Shown: positions 6,708 to 9,135 of the stretch, piece by piece
Position numbering within the stretch: position 1 is the stretch's first letter
Layout: every line of letters starts with the position of its first letter
NCBI GenBank assembly: GCA_030433195.1
Contig: JAUIME010000158.1
Coordinates: 1-9,135, forward strand
Source: a bacterium
Lineage (GTDB): Bacteria > Planctomycetota > JACOTG01 > JAUIME01
Direction: 5' to 3'
Length of the DNA stretch: 9,135 bases
Position numbers and translations under genes: made by a program
The notes under the pieces: model-generated
What the model was told of the DNA's origin: nothing
Database searches by the model: none
Seen by the model: the letters and a program-made list of their open reading frames with translations, nothing else

Positions 6708-7925
6708 ATGACACTCCTCTCGAAATGGCTCGTCGTCAGCCTCGTCGCGCTGTCCGCGATCGGCCTCGTCGCGTGCGGCGGCAATCACGACTCCGCAGCA
6801 TCCGAAACCGAGACGTCGCTGCACGGCGACGTCCACGGCAATCCAGCCAACGGTCCCGATGCACGCGGTCATGACGAGCCCGAGCCCGAGCGCGCCGACG
6901 ACGGCTCCCGCAAGACCGAACCCGAGCCCGCGATGAAGACGTCCGAAACGGCGACCGCCGACACGGACCGAGAGCTCGCGTCGATCGCCGCCGACGGCTC
7001 GCCGCCGGTGATCGAGTTCGAGAGCACGTTCCACGACTTCGGGCGCCACTACACGACCGAGAGGCTGAGCACGACGTTCGAGTTCAAGAACACGGGCGGC
7101 AGCGATCTCGTGATCCACCGCCTCACGCCCAACTGCACGTCGTGCACCGTGGCCGAGTACACGGACGAAGCCGTGCCTCCGGGCGGCACCGGCACGATCA
7201 CGGTCGAACTCAAGGCCGACGACACCGGCAAGCGGCGCAAGTGGATCGACGTGCACACGAACTGCCCGGACTCGCCGTTGCGCCTCACGGTCGAAGCGGT
7301 CTTCCGACAGTTCTTCTGGGTCGAGCCCTCGAACAACGTCGCGCTCGGCAAGATCAAGCAAGGCGAGGCGTTCCCTCCGAAGTCCGTGACCGTGACCTGG
7401 CTCGCCGAGCGCGACATCGAGATCCTCGAAATCGAGTCGAGTAGCGACGCGCTCGTCTTCGAAACCGAGCCGATCGAAGAAAAACTCAAGAAGGGTATCC
7501 GCATCGACGCCCGCATCACCGATCCGAACGAACTGCTCGCACAAACCGGGCAGGCTTTCGTCCACGCGACCCTCACCATCAAGACTTCGTTGCCCGATCT
7601 CGGACCGCAGGTCGTTCGCTTCTCGGGACACATCCAAGAAGAGGTCGTGACGCACCCCAAGATGCTCGGCGCGCCGGCCGGGAGCACCGACGCCATCAAG
7701 ATTCGCCTCGGGGGTCCGCCGCGATCCACGCTGAACCTCGACCGCGTCGAGTGCAAGCCCGACGTCTTCGACGTCGAGACGACCTTCGAAGACAAGGGTG
7801 GTCCCGTCTACATCATCACCTTGACGCCACGGAAACCGCTCGAGCCGGGCAAAGGTGAAGTCTTGCTTCACACCGACTTCGCGAAACGTCCGATCTTCCG
7901 CCTCCCGCTGGAGATCCGCGAGTGA
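6708..7925 (+). CDS. DUF1573 / ASH-domain lipoprotein with probable tandem Ig-like domains
   Basis: This 405-residue protein is predicted to be a lipoprotein. Residues 1-22 are a signal peptide ending in the lipobox LVAC, with Cys23 the lipidation site. Residues 25-95 are a charged Glu/Asp/Pro/Ser-rich linker. Residues 101 to about 195 match the DUF1573 (ASH/MSP-like immunoglobulin fold) pattern: FESTFHDFG, FEFKNTGGSDLVI, a cysteine site NCTSC (Cys143, Cys146), then VPPGGTGTI and a further Cys186. DUF1573 proteins often have a CGC-like site here; this one has CTSC. Residues of about 200-315 and 316-405 repeat the style (LGKIKQGEAF, then LEPGKGEVLLHTD), which suggests two more Ig-like domains. 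Function in this family is unknown; envelope scaffolding or protein binding is a guess. The gene overlaps the next by 4 nt. Confidence 0.85.
   Translation: MTLLSKWLVVSLVALSAIGLVACGGNHDSAASETETSLHGDVHGNPANGPDARGHDEPEPERADDGSRKTEPEPAMKTSETATADTDRELASIAADGSPPVIEFESTFHDFGRHYTTERLSTTFEFKNTGGSDLVIHRLTPNCTSCTVAEYTDEAVPPGGTGTITVELKADDTGKRRKWIDVHTNCPDSPLRLTVEAVFRQFFWVEPSNNVALGKIKQGEAFPPKSVTVTWLAERDIEILEIESSSDALVFETEPIEEKLKKGIRIDARITDPNELLAQTGQAFVHATLTIKTSLPDLGPQVVRFSGHIQEEVVTHPKMLGAPAGSTDAIKIRLGGPPRSTLNLDRVECKPDVFDVETTFEDKGGPVYIITLTPRKPLEPGKGEVLLHTDFAKRPIFRLPLEIRE
7910..7913 (+). promoter_or_regulatory. Ribosome binding site inside the lipoprotein gene for the 115-residue protein
   Basis: GGAG lies eight bases before the GTG at 7922, within the last codons of the lipoprotein gene. 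It supports the GTG start and translational coupling through the overlapping GTGA. Confidence 0.6.
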
Positions 7926-8269
7926 TCCTCGATCGCGGGGACAAGGTGCTCGTCGCGCATCGGAGGCTCTACGATGGCGATGCCCCGCGCTACTTCCTCG
8001 GCACGGTGCTCGACTGCTTCGAGGGTGTCGCCAAGGTGGAAGGCCGGTCGTTCGTCTTCGACGCGTTCACGGGGAAGATCCTGCGCAAGCAGGGAAGCAC
8101 ACGCAAGATCGTCTCGTTGTCGTCGGGAACGCTCATCGTCTACCACCTCGACGACGACGTCGATCTCGACCGCGCCGAGTTCAAGACGGCATCGCGCGGC
8201 CAGATCATCCTGACCGACGGCAAGCATCTCGAGGTCGACCTGACCGAGCCCGCTCGTCCAGCGCTCTGA
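7922..8269 (+). CDS. Small protein of unknown function, translationally coupled to the lipoprotein
   Basis: This 115-residue protein starts at a GTG whose last two bases begin the TGA of the lipoprotein gene (GTGA overlap), with GGAG eight bases upstream. No signal peptide or membrane segment is seen, so it is probably cytoplasmic. The first 75 residues (GDKVLVAHRRLY, PRYFLGTVLDC, GVAKVEGRSFVFD, STRKIVSLSSGTLIVYHL) are strand-rich and could form a small beta barrel. An acidic turn DDDVDLDRAEF (78-88) and a final hairpin (GQIILTDGKHLEVDLTE) follow. The organised pattern and normal codon use argue for a real gene. I do not recognise a named family. Being coupled to an exported lipoprotein suggests the two serve one process, but their compartments differ. 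It ends 19 bases before the convergent permease gene. Confidence 0.8.
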   Translation: MILDRGDKVLVAHRRLYDGDAPRYFLGTVLDCFEGVAKVEGRSFVFDAFTGKILRKQGSTRKIVSLSSGTLIVYHLDDDVDLDRAEFKTASRGQIILTDGKHLEVDLTEPARPAL

Positions 8270-8277
8270 TCGAGCGC
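8261..8277. terminator. Short convergent hairpin, possible bidirectional terminator
   Basis: GCGCTC (8261-8266) and GAGCGC (8272-8277) are reverse complements around TGATC. The element covers the stop codon of the 115-residue gene and lies 12 bases past the stop of the convergent permease gene. The stem is GC-rich but only six base pairs, and no T-run follows on either strand. It is a weak candidate. Confidence 0.3.
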
Positions 8278-8288
8278 GTGTGGGCGCG

Positions 8289-9135
8289 TTACTGCGTCGG
8301 GGCGAGGTGTGTGGCGACGTCGGTCGTGTAGGCTTTCCACGCCGGGACGATTCCCGCGAGGATGCCGAGCCCGATCATGCCGAACGGTGTCGCGACGAGC
8401 GCGGGATGCCATGCGAATGCATCGAGCACCACGCCGGTCCTTTCGAGGACGATGCCGCGCGCGATCGTGAGGATGAGGAACATCACGACGTAGCCGCCGA
8501 GCGCCCCGAGAGCCGCGATCGTCGCGGCCTCGCCGACGATCGTCGCGAACACGGTCTTCCGTTTGGCGCCGATCGAACGCAAGATCGCGAACTCGCGCCG
8601 GCGCGCTTGAATCGTGTTGTAGACGCTCGCGAGAATTCCGGCTGCCGACACGACGACGACGAGATACGCGACCGCCGCGAACACGCGATGCACCCAGCCC
8701 AACCGATCGAACAGCTCGGCCATCACGCGCGCGATCGGAAACGCGATCGTCGCGTCGTCGCGATCGCGACGCATCGCCATCGACATCTCGAACCCGAGCT
8801 GCGGACTGCGAAACGCGAGCATGACGGCGCTCACTTCCTTGTGTTCGTCGGGGATCTCTTCACCGGGGTGGTGATGCGGGTGGTAGTCCTCGCCCGCGCC
8901 GCGGAGCACGTGCCCGTCCATGTGGAAGATCCCCTCGATCGGGATCCAGATCACGCGATCCGAGGGTGAATTCGTCGGCTCGAGAATGCCGACCACGGTG
9001 TATTCGTCGTCGTGCGTGTGCGCATCGAACGAAACGCCGTGGCTCGGATGAAACGTATCCCCCGGGCGCAGCCCCGTCTCCCGCGCGACGGTGCTCCCGA
9101 GCACCGCCTCCGCGAAACCGCCCTCGAACGCTCGG
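8289..9135 (-). CDS. MacB/FtsX-type ABC transporter permease with His-rich extracytoplasmic loop (C-terminal part)
   Basis: The gene is open to the right edge, so its N-terminus is missing; about 281 residues are visible. They start in the extracytoplasmic core domain (EAVLGSTVARETGLRPGDTF, then YTVVGILEPTNSPSDRVIWIP, the usual MacB-core pattern). The FtsX domain follows, with three hydrophobic helices at nt 8695-8620, 8555-8455 and 8395-8315, and the signature ARRREFAILRSIGAKR after the first. The core contains a 30-residue insert (nt 8927-8838) with seven His, including HPHHH, and seven acidic residues; HPSHG and DAHTHDDE precede it. MacB-type permeases do not form a channel; they couple ATP hydrolysis in a partner ATPase to movement of an extracytoplasmic domain. 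The His-rich loop recalls the putative zinc-linked ZrgD-like permeases, so a metal-related role is inferred. The ATPase would be expected beyond the right edge. Confidence 0.88.
   Translation of the reverse strand, partial: RAFEGGFAEAVLGSTVARETGLRPGDTFHPSHGVSFDAHTHDDEYTVVGILEPTNSPSDRVIWIPIEGIFHMDGHVLRGAGEDYHPHHHPGEEIPDEHKEVSAVMLAFRSPQLGFEMSMAMRRDRDDATIAFPIARVMAELFDRLGWVHRVFAAVAYLVVVVSAAGILASVYNTIQARRREFAILRSIGAKRKTVFATIVGEAATIAALGALGGYVVMFLILTIARGIVLERTGVVLDAFAWHPALVATPFGMIGLGILAGIVPAWKAYTTDVATHLAPTQ

Noticed and set aside
6420..7871. Long minus-strand open frame opposite the DUF1573 lipoprotein
   Set aside because: Low-complexity Arg/Asp/Val translation, antisense to a gene with a lipobox and a recognised domain.
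1..9135. tRNA, rRNA, CRISPR array, insertion sequence or attachment site
   Set aside because: I looked on both strands and found no cloverleaf, regular repeat-spacer series, transposase motif or terminal inverted repeat with target duplication.

Overview
The window comes from a GC-rich bacterium. The best guess is a planctomycete-type lineage. The support is an alternative complex III (ACIII) operon, a DUF1573-type lipoprotein, and a secreted protein whose C-terminal end resembles modules I remember from Planctomycetota. The phylum is inference; no marker gene or rRNA is present.

Left third (1-4060, minus strand). This is the front of an ACIII operon, transcribed right to left as actA (pentaheme cytochrome c), actB (a fusion of a molybdopterin-oxidoreductase-like domain and an iron-sulfur domain) and actC (NrfD-like quinol-binding membrane subunit, cut by the left edge). 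ACIII replaces the bc1 complex: it oxidises quinol at the membrane and passes electrons through the ActB iron-sulfur clusters and ActA hemes towards cytochrome c or a terminal oxidase. actA and actB overlap by 13 nt, so that the codons of the fifth heme motif of ActA also contain the actB start codon. ActB ends in a His/Asp/Gly-rich tail.

Middle (4061-4939). This stretch of about 880 bases has no convincing gene. It separates the leftward act operon from a rightward gene and should hold the promoters of both. It contains a 17-bp tandem repeat, a 7-bp-arm inverted repeat with a 12-nt spacer, a small AT-rich dyad and a bulged stem-loop. These are operator-like candidates, and none is assigned.

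Right half (4940-8269, plus strand). First comes a 463-residue secreted protein of unknown function with a clear signal peptide and ten cysteines. It is followed by a perfect 16-bp stem-loop that looks like a terminator. Then comes a two-gene unit: a 405-residue lipoprotein with an N-terminal DUF1573/ASH-like immunoglobulin-type domain, and a 115-residue putatively cytoplasmic protein of unknown function that starts at a GTG overlapping the lipoprotein stop codon.

Right edge (8289-9135, minus strand). The C-terminal part of a MacB/FtsX-type ABC transporter permease converges on the 115-residue gene. Its extracytoplasmic part has a His/acid-rich loop that suggests metal binding. The main known system is ACIII. 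The less understood items are the lipoprotein/115-residue pair, the orphan secreted protein and the His-rich permease. I saw no RNA gene, CRISPR array or insertion sequence.
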